Assembly: GCA_032164295.1 (NCBI GenBank)
Contig: JAJHTX010000006.1
Location: 2,356,001 to 2,420,000 of the forward strand
Direction of reading: 5' to 3'
Length of the DNA: 64,000 nucleotides
Source: Inonotus obliquus
Lineage: Eukaryota > Basidiomycota > Agaricomycetes > Hymenochaetales > Hymenochaetaceae
The first letter of the stretch is position 1. Every line of letters starts with the position of its first letter. Under the pieces are notes generated by a model. It saw only the letters and a list, made by a program, of their open reading frames with translations, was not told the origin of the DNA and ran no database searches. Shown piece after piece: positions 9,801 through 20,678 of this stretch. Position numbers and translations under genes: made by a program.

Positions 9801-11691
9801 CTACAAATTACCTTTCTTCAAAGCGTTCCAACCTCCAGCGCCGATCTTCCCACTCGCCCAGTCTCGTATCAAAACGCCTGCTATTGCAGTAGCGGGTGGG
9901 ACTCTAAATGCTGGCATTTTCTCAGGTTCGGGTGAGTGTTCGACGGTCTGAGACATTTCTGCGCTCTGCTTGTTTGTGCTTGTGCTTGGATTGACACTCG
10001 TGGTTGAATTAGCTTTCTTCACGTTCTCGTCATGGTTATCAAAGACTTTGTTTTCTTGCCGAGTTATGACAGAGCCTTTCTTATGTGCGAGGGTGGATTG
10101 AACTTCTTCCCGGGTGAACCAACGGGCGTCTAAGATCAAAGAGGGGGTCATAAATGCACTGGTAGATACAATGAAGTTGAAGGTCGAGACATACCAACGA
10201 GTTCGTTATCTAGATCTACACGGACTGGTTTAGAGGAATCCGCGAACGCGTAGAAACCAACCATCAAACTAGCAGGATACGGCTTGTCAACGTAGAGTTT
10301 AGTGTGGTACCCTTAATCTGGAATGGATCGGATATCTTACCCAGGGTTGCGTCGAATGGTACTTTACACCCCAGACACGAACTCCAGCTTCTTCCCATAT
10401 CTCTCGCTTTACTGCATCTTCAAAGGATTCTCCGGGTTCGATAAAGCCAGCAAGGCAGGAGTAGAAACCTAAACTGAACTGATTAACTGGATCTCCTACA
10501 AGGAAGACATCTGTTCTTACCAAAAGGAAACTTCCTCTGAAGAAAAGAGATATTTGTAAGGAATAAGCACATCGCGTTCAAGGTGAACTTACATTCTTCC
10601 CGAGAAGAATCTTATCTCCAGTCTCGTTGATGATAGCCATGATAACGACAGGGTCCGAACGTGGATGCGAAAAGTTATGTAGTCCTCGACTGTTAAGTAT
10701 ACGAAGGTGGATTAATCACAGTTACCAAGTGAGACGGACAAGAAACGCACGCTGAAGGGCAAGGATTCTTTCCAGTGTTGTCGGCCCAGGGTAATAAGGT
10801 TGCACACGCAAGTTTCCAACCTGCCCATAGCGAGTAGGTCGGAGACCCACAAGCTGGACAGAACTAGACAAAGATCAAGTCACTTTCATGAAAGTATACT
10901 GTTAGTATGTACCTTGTTCCGAGCATTCCAATCTACCATACTCCTCGCCTCGGAGAATATGGCAGCTTCGAAAGCGCTGAATCCGGCCGATGCAGTCCTT
11001 GGTTCCATAAACTCGTAAGAGACGTGTGGTTGTTCCGAGGCATTTGAGAGACCAGGGACTGTCTGGTCAACATCTTTTCCATCAGATCCCACAATATGAA
11101 TTTCATCAGGTTCAACTGAGCGAAAGGAATGCATCATCAACAATCACCTGCATCGAGAACACCGTCCCGCGACGACACATTCTTCAAGACCGCATCCAAG
11201 GTGTTTTCATCCGACTCTGATACATCCAAGCTGAAATACGGCACTCCAGCAATGTTCGAAGCGGCAACCTGTGGATCCGTCTTCGCACTGAACTCAGATG
11301 AAGGCAGAGCTTTCGAGTTATCGTCCTGCGCGTCCTCTGATTCGTGAATACCAAGAAATACGATCCGAGGTCCGTATAATCGTGCTGCCTGTACCGACGG
11401 AATCTCCTCATTGTCTTCGTTCACAAGCTGGGCGGCTTCGCCTGCTTCCTTTCCCTGCCCAAAGATAGGTAACGGACCGAGCAAAGAAGAAATAGCCGAC
11501 GTAGACAAGTTCGCCAGCGAGTGTGACTTCTTTGCAGTATCGATATGAACCAAGGGTTCTCCGCCCTTGAACAAGACCCAACGCGATTTCTGGCTGGCAA
11601 GGACTGCAGTGAAGAACGGGGTGGACGTCCGAAGCCATGATAAACGGTTCAAAGGCGAGCCTGAGAGGAAGTTGACATGTGTTTCGGTCAT
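9801..11691 (-). CDS. NPY1: Nudix NADH pyrophosphatase (NPY1/NUDT12 type)
   Basis: The enzyme hydrolyses NADH/NAD+ to NMN(H) and AMP and also acts on NAD-capped RNA in characterised relatives. Eight exons join in phase into 505 residues: 11691-11148, 11115-10913, 10863-10751, 10689-10593, 10537-10522 (only 16 nt), 10468-10341, 10282-10195, 10129-9801. The family order is visible. An N-terminal domain starts with VNFLSGSPLNRLSWLR and ends in SMVDWNARNK. A zinc ribbon follows with Cys251, 254, 269 and 284 (FCPACG). Next come FSHPRSDPVVIM and a complete Nudix box from Gly332 to Val354 (REIWEEAGV), then HSTQPWPYPASLMVGF. The C-terminus is KKGNL; animal NUDT12 uses a weak peroxisomal signal ending in -PNL, so peroxisomal import is possible but not certain. 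An insertion of about 70 Ser/Asn/Thr-rich residues precedes the last helix. I chose the ATG at 11691; an in-frame extension upstream exists but has no family support. Confidence 0.9.
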
Positions 11692-12363
11692 CACTAACGC
11701 CTTGAGTAGGCCCAAGCCTACTTGTCGGTGAATGATGGTGAGCGTCGAGAAGAGAGGAGTGTACGGTGAGTACAAGGGCCATTTCGGTGAAGCTGATTAA
11801 GTCACTAAAGTGAGAGGACGAATTTGGCTCACGACATGATTCGTTATTGCTCATCACATAATCAATGCTCATCATTCATAATCAACGGCTCCGAACCAAC
11901 TTGCTGCAAATATGGCGCTGGACTTGATTTGTACCCAGTACCCAGTAAGAGTCGCAAGCAAGGCGATCCAGGATCACGCCAACGTACAAATGCTTTTCAG
12001 AACTTTTCGGATGATAGTAATGTACTAAGGCAATTGATGACGATACCAAGTAAAAGAACACTTAACTTCTGTATATCTTTGGGGATCTTTGGGTATCATC
12101 AACATTATGGAACGAGCTCAGTGAGGGTACAACGTGTCATTCCAATGCTTCCGTCTTTCACTTGTCGATTCTCATTTTCACTGACTAGCAAACAGGAGTT
12201 GATATTACACTTTTTCATATTCATCATTCAAATGTTCATCAAATTAGCTCTACACAGGTAATTTCCTTACTCCTTGTTACAATTCAAAGCCTTTGCGATA
12301 ACATCGAGGCACGATAGCGTAATACATAGGATTATTAGTTGTTCAGCGATGTCGGTCTCGAAT
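11692..12363. other. Intergenic between NPY1 and the FunK1 array
   Basis: This holds the NPY1 promoter side and the 3' flank of the first array unit. No gene is recognisable. The right part (about 12180-12360) resembles the 3' flanks of the other array units, including a shared AT-rich stretch and the sequence CGATAGCATCGAGACACGAG in related form. Confidence 0.45.
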
Positions 12364-12469
12364 TCATGGTTGACGCAATCCCAATCTTTCTCTAATCAAG
12401 AACGTCAGATTGATATTTTCGGTGATGAAGAGAAGACTCACTGTGGAAATCTGGGCGTGTCTGTTACCA

Positions 12470-13671
12470 CTATCGGACCATAGTCAACTGGAGGGGTGGC
12501 GGTGAGGATGCCTGCGACAGTTCCTTCTGGTGCTTCCTCCCCTTGGTTTTGAAAGAAGAGATCGTGATGTTGCTCGATCTGTTCATGCAAATTCTGAAAG
12601 CATCGATGGTGATATCATAAAGATTATTGAAGACACCCTCTACGATGTTCGGTAGCGTCGCTTCCATTTCAGTGTAGCTCGCGACAAGAGCCCTTCCCAC
12701 TTGTTTGAGCACACTTCGCAGCCCAAGGAATGAGTCCGAAAACCACTGGGTGTTCTCCTCATATGTACCACTGAGTCTGAGGAAATCGTCACGAAACTTC
12801 AACAAATCAGAACTTGGAAAAATCCGCGGCATCCAAACCATTCGAGCTTCTTCCTGATCTCGAGTTTCCTGGATGCTGTCGTCGTGGTTGAGAAACAGTA
12901 TGTAGTTCGATATCCACCACAGCGATTCGATATCATGAGCCTCATTCTGCACAAATTGAAGTTGAGGTTCAGGTTGATCACGGTATTTTCCATCCTTGAG
13001 CAAATTCATTCGCTTGGCAATATCCGATGAAGATTCTTTGGGCAGCTTATATTTGTAACTGGTCGCTGACACTTCCACCGCCATGAAATCTGGAGTGCCC
13101 TATGCAGAGAAAGCAAATCAGAAAAGTCATCAAGAATCAAATAACGAACGTACCGTTCGCATCTGATGCGACCCATCCATTGTCACCCCCTTAGCATACT
13201 CCCGGTCTCCGATATGCCCGCGACCCTCGAAGGAGTATATGTTGCCGGCACTAATATCGCGATGAATCCATCCGGATTCGTGCAAACAGTTTAGAGCTAC
13301 ACGAGAATCAGAAAGGCCACAACGGTACATTGTCGACAGCAAGTACCGATCGCGTGGTCTCGTAAGATGAGGTCTACGCTGGAGAGGTCATTTAGAGTCC
13401 AGATCGGCTGCGAAGCCTCTCGAATGGCACCTCTACTGTGTCTCCCATCATGATGGCGCAGTAGATTGTTCAGATCTCTGGAAAGGGCGCAAGTCCGCAG
13501 ATGCGTAAGCCGTTGATTGCGTCCTTCTTGATCCGTTGAATCTGTATTTTTAAAACCCTGCTCGTGTTCAAGCAACGAAATGAAGTTTCCCGCGGTTGTA
13601 GAAGGTGCTTCCCTTTCATCGTCATTAGAAAGACGCCTCTTCACAGAGAGTCCTTTTCGATAGCCAGGCAT
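12470..13671 (-). CDS. FunK1-family C-lobe-only kinase, copy 1
   Basis: Exons 13671-13347, 13296-13154 and 13099-12470 join in phase into about 365 residues. The N-terminal 100 residues are polar and not kinase-like until SQPIWTL. After the first intron come HESGWIHRDIS (His-Arg-Asp at 120-122), GNIY, IGDREYAKG in place of the DFG segment, and GTPDFMAVEV in place of the APE segment. The helical FunK1 C-lobe follows (HDIESLWWISNYILF). The glycine loop and the ATP-binding lysine of the N-lobe are absent, so ATP binding is doubtful. The C-terminus differs from the sister copies. A one-base slip near 12490 gives LQLTMVR and a stop, so the conserved tail exon at 12364-12391 is no longer reached. 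Kinase activity cannot be assumed. Confidence 0.75.
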
Positions 13672-13740
13672 GATGATCAAAGATGAAGGGAAGAATGTCG
13701 ACATGCGGTCGGTGTCTTGTCACAGCAAGAAAGTTCCAAG

Positions 13741-13978
13741 CAGTCACAGTCACGGCGCTTGGTGACTTATTTAGCTGGCTGAAATCCTAATACTAGTACC
13801 TGCGATCTGACCCGACTTCATCTCCTAGTTCCAAGTGAAAGACCATGTCCATGGTGAAGACGGTGAGATTGGAACGTCTCTGGGTATCATCATCATTGGA
13901 ATGGACGATGGATGTGGAAGACGCGAGCAGTCACACAAGGAGTGTTTACTGTAAATGTCACATTGAGTAACTGTCACA
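13741..13978 (-). promoter_or_regulatory. GTCAC-rich upstream blocks of copy 1
   Basis: Two blocks lie upstream of the copy 1 start at 13671. The proximal one (13741-13767) reads CAGTCACAGTCACGG followed by GGTGACT. The distal one (13929-13978) has AGTCACAC, then AGTGTTTACTG, ATGTCACATTGAGTAA and CTGTCAC. Similar blocks precede every array member, which is why I consider them regulatory. Binding protein unknown. Confidence 0.45.
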
Positions 13979-14320
13979 AAAGCATGACGAAGATTTGATC
14001 TTCTATTCAATGGGCCTTCATTCATCGGCTTTGATTCAGACATTTCGTCGGGTTTGCTATCCTATCTATAACGTTTATCTTAGATAGAGCGAGGCAAAGT
14101 TTGCTAGTACTTTTGCTACGCACTGGCATCACAAATTGTCAAACAGGAGTAGCTATTTCACAAATTCATATAAACCATTCATATGTATAAAAACTACTTC
14201 GACACAGATAACGTCTTTGCTCCTTATTACAATCGAAAGCCTTTGCGATAGCATCGAGACACGAGAGCGTATAGAAAGCGATAAAGGCATAGTAGTTGTA
14301 CAGCGATGTTGGTCTCGTTT

Positions 14321-15629
14321 TCATGGTTGACGCAATCCCAGCCTTTCTCTAATCAAGAACGTCAGATTGATATTTTCGGTGATGAAGAGAGGGCTCACCC
14401 TGGATATCTGGGCATGTCGGTTACCTTTATCGGACCATTGTCAGCCGGAGGAGGCGGTGGTATGGATGCCTGCGACAGTTCCTTCTGGTGCTTCCTTCCC
14501 TTCGTCTTGAAAGAAGAGATCGTGATGTTGCTCGATCCATCCATGCACATACTGAAAGCTTCTATGGCGACATCATAAAGATCATTGAAGACACCCTCTA
14601 CGACGTTCGGTAGCGTCGCTTCCATTTCGGTGTAGCTCGCGACAAGAGCGACCCCCACGTGTTTGAGCGCACTTCGCAGCTCAAGGAACGAGCTCGAAAA
14701 CCACTCGGTGTTCTCCTCATAAGTACCACTGTCTCTGAGGAAATCATCACGAAACGTCAACAAATTTGAACTTGGAAAGATCCGCGGCATCCAAACCATT
14801 CGAGCTTCTTCCTGATCTCGAGTTTCCTGGGAACTGTCGTCGTGATTGAAAAACAGTATGTAGTTCGATATCCACCACAGCGATTCAATATCATGAGCCT
14901 CATTCTGCACAAACCGAAATCGAGGTGCAGGTTGATCACGTAAGTGGCCGCCCCTGAGCAACTTCATTTTCTTGGAAACTGCCGATGAAGATTCTTTGGG
15001 CGGCATAAATTTGTAACTGTTTGCCGATACTTCCACCGCCATGAAATCTGGAGTGCCCTATGCAGAGCAAGCAAATCAGAAAAGTCATCAAGAATCAAAT
15101 AACGAACGTACCGTTCGCATCTGATGTGACCCATCCATTGTCACCCCCTTAGCATACTCCCGGTCTCCGATATGCCCGCGACCCTCGAAGGAGTATATGT
15201 TGCCGGCACTAATATCGCGATGAATCCATCCGGATTCGTGCAAACAGTTTAGAGCTACACGAGAATCAGAAAGGCCACAACGGTACATTGTCGATAGCAA
15301 GTACCAATCGCGTGGTCTCGTAGGATGAGGACTACGTTGGAGAGGTCGGTTAGACTCCAGATCGGCTGCGAAGCCTCTCGGATAGCACCTCTATGGTGTC
15401 TCCTATCATGATGGCACAGTAGATTGTTCTGATCTCTAGGAAGGGTGCAAGTCCGAATATGCGTAAACCGTTGTTTGCCTCCTTCTTGACCTGTTGAATT
15501 TGTATGTTTTACACCCTGCTCGTGTTCAAGCGACGAAATATCGTCTTCCGCGGCTGTAGAAGGCGCTTCTCTTTCATCGTCATTAGGAAGACGCCTCTCC
15601 ATGGAGAGGCCTGTTAGATATCCAGGCAT
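14321..15629 (-). CDS. FunK1-family C-lobe-only kinase, copy 2 (intact)
   Basis: This is the best preserved short copy. Exons 15629-15305, 15254-15112, 15057-14399 and 14348-14321 join in phase into 384 residues. The start MPGYLTGLSMERR is chosen because it is conserved in all short copies. Landmarks are SQPIWSL, WIHRDIS (120-122), IGDREYAKG, GTPDFMAVEV from residue 157 and HDIESLWWISNYILFF. The conserved tail ends in GERLGLRQP, encoded by a 28-nt last exon. The N-lobe with its catalytic lysine is missing, as in the other short copies. The DNA over the catalytic exon and both flanking introns is almost identical to copy 1 (about 15040-15300 versus 13080-13340), far closer than the rest of the gene, which suggests recent gene conversion. 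Expression and activity are unknown. Confidence 0.8.
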
Positions 15630-15710
15630 GATGATCAAAGATGAAGGGAGGAAGGTTCGACATGCAGTCAGTGTCTTGTCACTGCAAGAAAGCACATGTG
15701 GTTCCAAGCA

Positions 15711-16075
15711 GTCACAGTCACGGCACACAGTGACTTTTTCAGCTGAAATCCTACTAGCAGCCGGTGCGACTAGTGCCCAGTGAAAGACCAAGTCCATGAT
15801 GAAGACGGTGTGCAGTAACCTTGCCTAAAGGACACACGCAATGACTTCCTCCGAGTGTCGCAGACTCGTCGCCGTACCTCCCTATTGGACATCGGCTGTT
15901 GTCTTCCTGCCTTGCCATCACTAGTCCTGAGGTGGTGGAACGGTGTTTTATGGGTCCAGGGCTGTCTCCGGGTATCATCATCATTGGAACGGACGATGTG
16001 GAAGAATGGGAGAAGCTGAAGAGACGCGAACAGTCACGACGAGTGTTTATTTGTCACATCGAGTAACTGTCACAG
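15711..16075 (-). promoter_or_regulatory. GTCAC-rich upstream blocks of copy 2
   Basis: The proximal block (15711-15735) has GCAGTCACAGTCACGGC and CAGTGACT. The distal block (16030-16075) has AACAGTCACGACGAGTG, TTTGTCACATCGAGTAA and CTGTCAC. Order and spacing match those upstream of copies 1, 3 and 4. Confidence 0.45.
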
Positions 16076-16550
16076 AAACACGACAAAAAGTTTGGTCTTC
16101 CTTATATTCAAATCGCCCAATGGCCCTTCATCTTCGTCCGACTTTGATTCAGACAATCTGTGAAGTTTCTGTACATAACGTTTGCCTTAGATAGAGCTAG
16201 GTAAGCTTCACCGTCAGTTTGCTAGTACTCTTACTATCGTGCACTAGTTTCACAAATTGTCCAACAGGAAAAGCCTTTTCACTAATTCATATACATTTAT
16301 CAAACTACTTCAACACAGATAACTTCCGTTCCCTATTACAATCGAAAGCTTTGCGATAGAATCGAGACACGAGAGCGTATAGAAAGCGATATACATAGGA
16401 TTAGTAGTTGTACAGAGATGTCGGTCTCGAATTCATGGTTGACGCAATCCCAGTCTTTCTCTAATCAAGAACGTTAGATTGATATTTTAGGAGATGAGGA
16501 GAGGACTCACTCTGGAAATCCGTACATGTCTGTCACCTTTATCGGACCAT

Positions 16551-17716
16551 TTAGTTCTCATCGTCAGCTGGAGGTGGAGGTGGTGTGAATGTTTGCATCA
16601 AATCCTTCTGGTGATTCCTTCCCTTGGTTTTGAAAGAAGAAGAGATCGAGATGTCGCGCGATTTATTCCTGCAAATTCTGAAAGCTTCGATGGTGACATC
16701 ATAAAGATCATTGAAGACTCTCTCTACGATGTTCGGAAGCATCGCTTCCATTTTGGTGTAGCTCACGATAAGAGCCCTCCGCACTTGTTTGAGCACTCTT
16801 CGCAGCCTAAGGAATGAGCTCGAAAACCACTCAGTGTTCTCCTCATAAGTACCACTGTCTCGGAGGAATTCGTCACGAAATGTCAACATATTAGAACTTG
16901 GAAAGATCTTTGGCATCCAAACCATTCGGGCTTCTTCCTGAGCTCGAGTTTCCTGGGTGCTGTCGTCGTGATTGAAAAATAGGATGTAGTTCGATATCCA
17001 CCACAGCGATTCAATATCATGACCCTCATTCTGCACAAATGGAAGTCGAGGTTCAGGTTGATCATGGTAGCTGTCGTCCTCGAACAGCTTCATTCGTTTG
17101 GAAATATCCGATGCAGATTCTTTGGGCCACGGCATAAATTTGTAACTGTTCGCTGATACTTCCACCGCCATGAAATCTGGAGTGCCCTAAACAGAGCAAG
17201 CAAGTCAGAAAAATCATCAAGCATCAGATAACGAATGTACCGTCCGCATTTCATGCGACCCGCACTTCAGGTTTCTAACGAGCTCGTGCCTCCCAAAGAA
17301 GTAAACACTGCCAGCACTTATATCGCGACGAATCCATCCGGATTCATGCAAACAGTTGAGAGCTACACAAGAATTAGAGAGACCACAAGGGTAGATGGTC
17401 GACAGCAAGTACCGATCACATGGCCTCGCAGGACGAAGAATAGGTCGGAGAGGTCAGTCCGGATCGGCTGTGAAGTCTCTCGAATAACACCTCCGCCGTG
17501 CCTCCCATGGTGCAACGGATTATTCTGATCTCTGGAAAGGGAGCAAGTCCGCAGATGCGTAAACTGTTGATCGCGTCCTTCCTGATCCGGCACCTCAGTA
17601 TGCCGGTCATGTTCAGGCAATGAAACAAAGTTCTCCAAAGCTGTAGGTGGTGCTTCCCTTTCATCGTCAGTATGAAGTCGCCTCTCTACGGGTGGGCCTA
17701 TTACATGGCCAGACAT
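16551..17716 (-). CDS. FunK1-family short copy 3, probable pseudokinase
   Basis: Exons 17716-17413, 17362-17241 and 17186-16551 join in phase into about 353 residues, so the frame is open. Catalytic features are damaged: His-Arg-Asp has become RRD (GWIRRDISAG), Asn is lost from GN (AGS), and a 21-nt deletion removed the whole IGDxEYAK segment. GTPDFMAVEV and the helical C-lobe (HDIESLWWISNYILF) remain. The conserved tail is cut short by a stop (ADDEN-stop) at 16551, although the sequence of the tail exon still lies at 16433-16462. An open frame with catalytic loss suggests either a scaffold-like pseudokinase or an early pseudogene; the sequence alone cannot separate the two. Confidence 0.65.
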
Positions 17717-17811
17717 GATGATCAATGTTGAGGAAAGGAACATCGTTCGACACGCGGTCTCAATGCGCGTCTTGTCACGCCCCCACCAAAGCAAAGCATA
17801 CGGTTCCAAGC

Positions 17812-18080
17812 GATCACAGTCACGTTGCACAGTGACTTCCTCAATCCTAACACTGGTAACCTTGAGCGGTTTCACCAGTGAACAGCCAAGTTTAGTATGA
17901 AAACCAGCGCTCACGGTGTGCAGTAATTGAACATCGGCTGGTATCTTCCTGCCTTACCATCACTAGTCGAGGCGGTGGAACGGTGTTTAATGGGTCTAGG
18001 ACTGTCTCCAGGTATCATCACCGAACGGAAGACAAACAGTCACGACGAGTGTTTATTTGTCACATCGAGTAACTGTCGCG
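17812..18080 (-). promoter_or_regulatory. GTCAC-rich upstream blocks of copy 3
   Basis: The proximal block (17812-17836) is weakened (GATCACAGTCACG, CAGTGACT). The distal block (18037-18080) keeps ACAGTCACGACGAGTG, TTTGTCACATCGAGTAA and CTGTCGC. The last element has lost the terminal CAC seen in the other copies. Confidence 0.4.
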
Positions 18081-18484
18081 GGCGGAAACACGTGCCACGT
18101 ATCTCTGCAAGCACATCTCGGTCACGAAAATCTGGTCTTCCTTTTATATTCAAATCGCCCAATGGGCCTTCGTCTTCGTCGGATTTGATTCAGACAAATT
18201 TGTGGGTTTGATATCTATAATGTTTGCCTTAGATAGAGCCAGGCAGGTTTCACCGTCAGTTTGCTAGTACGCTTACTATCGCGCACTAGTTTCACAAATT
18301 GTCAATTAGGAATAGTTATTTCACTAATTCATATAAATCATTCGTACATTTATCAAGCTACTTCAACTCTGATAATTTCCTTGTTCCATATTACAATCGA
18401 AAGCCTTTGCGATAGCATCGAGACACGAGAGCGTATAGAAAGTGATATAGGCATCGTAGTTGTACAGCGATGTTGGTCTCGTTT

Positions 18485-19770
18485 TCATGGTTGACGCAAT
18501 CCCAGCCTTTCTCTAATCAAGAACGTCAGATTGATATTTTCGGTGATGAAGAGAGGACTCACCCTGGATATCTGGGCATGTCGGTTACCTTTATCGGACC
18601 ATTGTCAGCCGGAGGGGGCGGCAGTGCGGATGCCTGCGACAGTTCCTTCTGGTGCTTCCTCCCCTTCGTCTTGAAAGAAGAGATCGTGATGTTGCTCGAT
18701 TTATCCATGCAAGTACTGAAAATTTCGATGGTGATATCATAGAGAATATCGAAGACGCCCTCTACGATGTTCGGAAGCATCGCTTCCATTTCGGTGTAGC
18801 TCCCGACAAGAGCACGCCCCACATCTTTGAGCGCACTTCGCAGCTCAAGGAATGAGTCCGAAAACCACTCGGTGTTCTCCTCATATATACCACTGTCTCT
18901 GAGGAAATCGTCACGATACTTCAACAAATCAGAACCTGGAAAGATCCTTGGCATCCAAACCATTCGAGCTTCTTCCTGATCTCGAGTTTCCTGGGTGCTG
19001 TCATCGTGATTGAGAAACAGTATGTAGTTCGATATCCACCATAGCGATTCGATATCATGAGCCTCATTCTGCACAAATTGAAGTCGCGGTGCAGGCTGGT
19101 CACTGTATTTGCCATCCTTGCGCAACTTTGCTCGCTTGTAAATATCCGATCGAGATTCCTTGGGCGGTATGAATTTGTAACTGTTCGCTGATACTTCCAC
19201 CGCCATGAAATCTGGAGAGCCCTAAACGGAGAAAGCAACTCAGAAAAGTCATCAAGCATCAAACAACGAATGTACCGTTCGCATCTGATGTGACCCATCC
19301 ATTGTCACCCCCTTAGCATACTCCCGGTCTCCGATATGCCTGCGCCCCTCGAAGGAGTATATATTGCCAGCACTAATATCGCGATGAATCCATCCGGATT
19401 CGCGCAAACAGTTGAGAGCTTCACGGGAATCAGAGAGGCCACAACGGTAGATGGTCGACAGCAAGTACCGATCACATGGCCTCGTAGGACGAAGAATAGG
19501 GGAGAGGTCAGTCCAGATCGGCTGTGAAGTTTCTCTAATAACACTTCCACGGTGTCTCCTATCATGATGGTGATCTCCGGAAAGGGTGCAAGTCCGCAGA
19601 TGCGTAAGCCGTTGATTGCGTCCTTCTTGATCCGTTGGACTTGTATGTTTTACACCCTGCTCGTGTTCAAGCAACGAAATAAAGCTCTCCGTGGCTGTAG
19701 GAGGTAATTCCTTTTCATCGTCATTACGAAGACACCTCTCCGCGGAGAGGCCTGTTAGATATCCAGACAT
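18485..19770 (-). CDS. FunK1-family short copy 4 with retained intron sequence
   Basis: Relative to copy 3, copy 4 has lost two bases in the segment before the catalytic exon (near 19500). If the usual 50-nt intron (19488-19439 region) were spliced, the frame would break. If it is kept, the frame runs straight through it (PCDRYLLSTIYRCGLSDSRE) into ALNCLRESGWIHRDIS. This gives exons 19770-19276, 19221-18563 and 18512-18485 and about 393 residues. The acceptor of that intron has also changed from GTAG to GAAG. HRD (129-131), IGDREYAKG and GSPDFMAVEV (Thr to Ser) are present, as is the conserved GERLGLRQP tail. So intron sequence may have become coding. The alternative is a plain pseudogene. 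Confidence 0.6.
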
Positions 19771-19844
19771 AGTGATCAGAGATAAAGGGCGGAACGTTCG
19801 ACACGCGGTTGCGATGCGTGTCTTTTCACCATCTCAAAAGCCAA

Positions 19845-20309
19845 GCAGTCACAGTCACGGCGCACGGTGACTTCTTCAGCTGAAATGATGGGTTCCGCAG
19901 CGTAGCGTAAAGTACGGAAATGGGCCGTACGTATACGGAACGCTCTGTAATCGAAATCCTACTAGCACCCGGTGCTACCTTGACCCGAATTCCCCTAGTG
20001 TCCAGTGAAAGACCAAGTCCATGATGAAGACGGTGTGCAGTAAGCTTGGCTAAAGATCCGACGACACATGCAATGCTTTCCTCCGAGTGTTGCAGACTCG
20101 GAGTCGTACCTCCCTATTGAACATCGGCTGGTCTTCCTGCACGGCCATTACTAGTGCTGAAGCAGTGGAACAGTGTCAAATGGGTCTTGAAACGTCACTG
20201 GGTATCATCATCATTAAAGGGCGATTTCAAGTTGGAAGAATGGGAGGAGCTGAAGAGACGCGAACAGTCACGACGAGTGTTTATTCGTCACATCGAGTAA
20301 CTGTCACAG
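19845..20309 (-). promoter_or_regulatory. GTCAC-rich upstream blocks of copy 4
   Basis: The proximal block (19845-19872) has GCAGTCACAGTCACGGC and CGGTGACT. The distal block (20263-20309) has AACAGTCACGACGAGTG, TTCGTCACATCGAGTAA and CTGTCAC. The spacing between the two blocks is about 100 bp larger than in copy 2. Confidence 0.45.
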
Positions 20310-20678
20310 AAATACGACAAAAAGTTTGGTCTTCCTTATTATATTCAAATCGCCCAATGGCCCTTCATCTTCGTCGGCTTTAATTCAGACAATTTGTGGG
20401 TTTGCTATCTATAATGTTCGCTTTAGATAGAGCTAGGCAAGCTTCACCGTCAGTTTGCTAGTACTCTTACTATCGCGCTCTAGTTTCACAAATTGTCAAA
20501 TAGGAAAAGCTATTTCACTAATTCATATAAATCATTCGTACATTTATCAAACTACTTCGACACAGATAATTTCCTTGTTCCATATTACAATCGAAAGCCT
20601 TTGCGATAGCATCGAGACACGAGAGCGTATAGAAAGCGATACAGACATAGTAGTTGTACAGCGATGTTGGTCTCGAAT

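Larger units (their letters stand above)
12364..20678 (-). repeat. Tandem array of four FunK1-like short units
   Basis: Four units of similar sequence are arranged head to tail on the minus strand and followed by a full-length relative. Their terminal stop positions (12364, 14321, 16433, 18485, then 20679 for the full gene) are spaced 1957, 2112, 2052 and 2194 bp apart. Each unit carries the same exon order, the same short conserved last exon, the same 3' flank and the same GTCAC-rich upstream blocks, so the duplicated unit includes promoter and terminator. Some blocks are almost identical between units while others differ, which suggests gene conversion after duplication. Confidence 0.85.

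Noticed and set aside
10299..10523. Minus frame that looks like a short separate Nudix protein
   Set aside because: It reads through an intron (GTAAGA to TTTAG, 10521-10469) of the larger gene; splicing restores the family sequence RKFPF-GFYSCLAGF.
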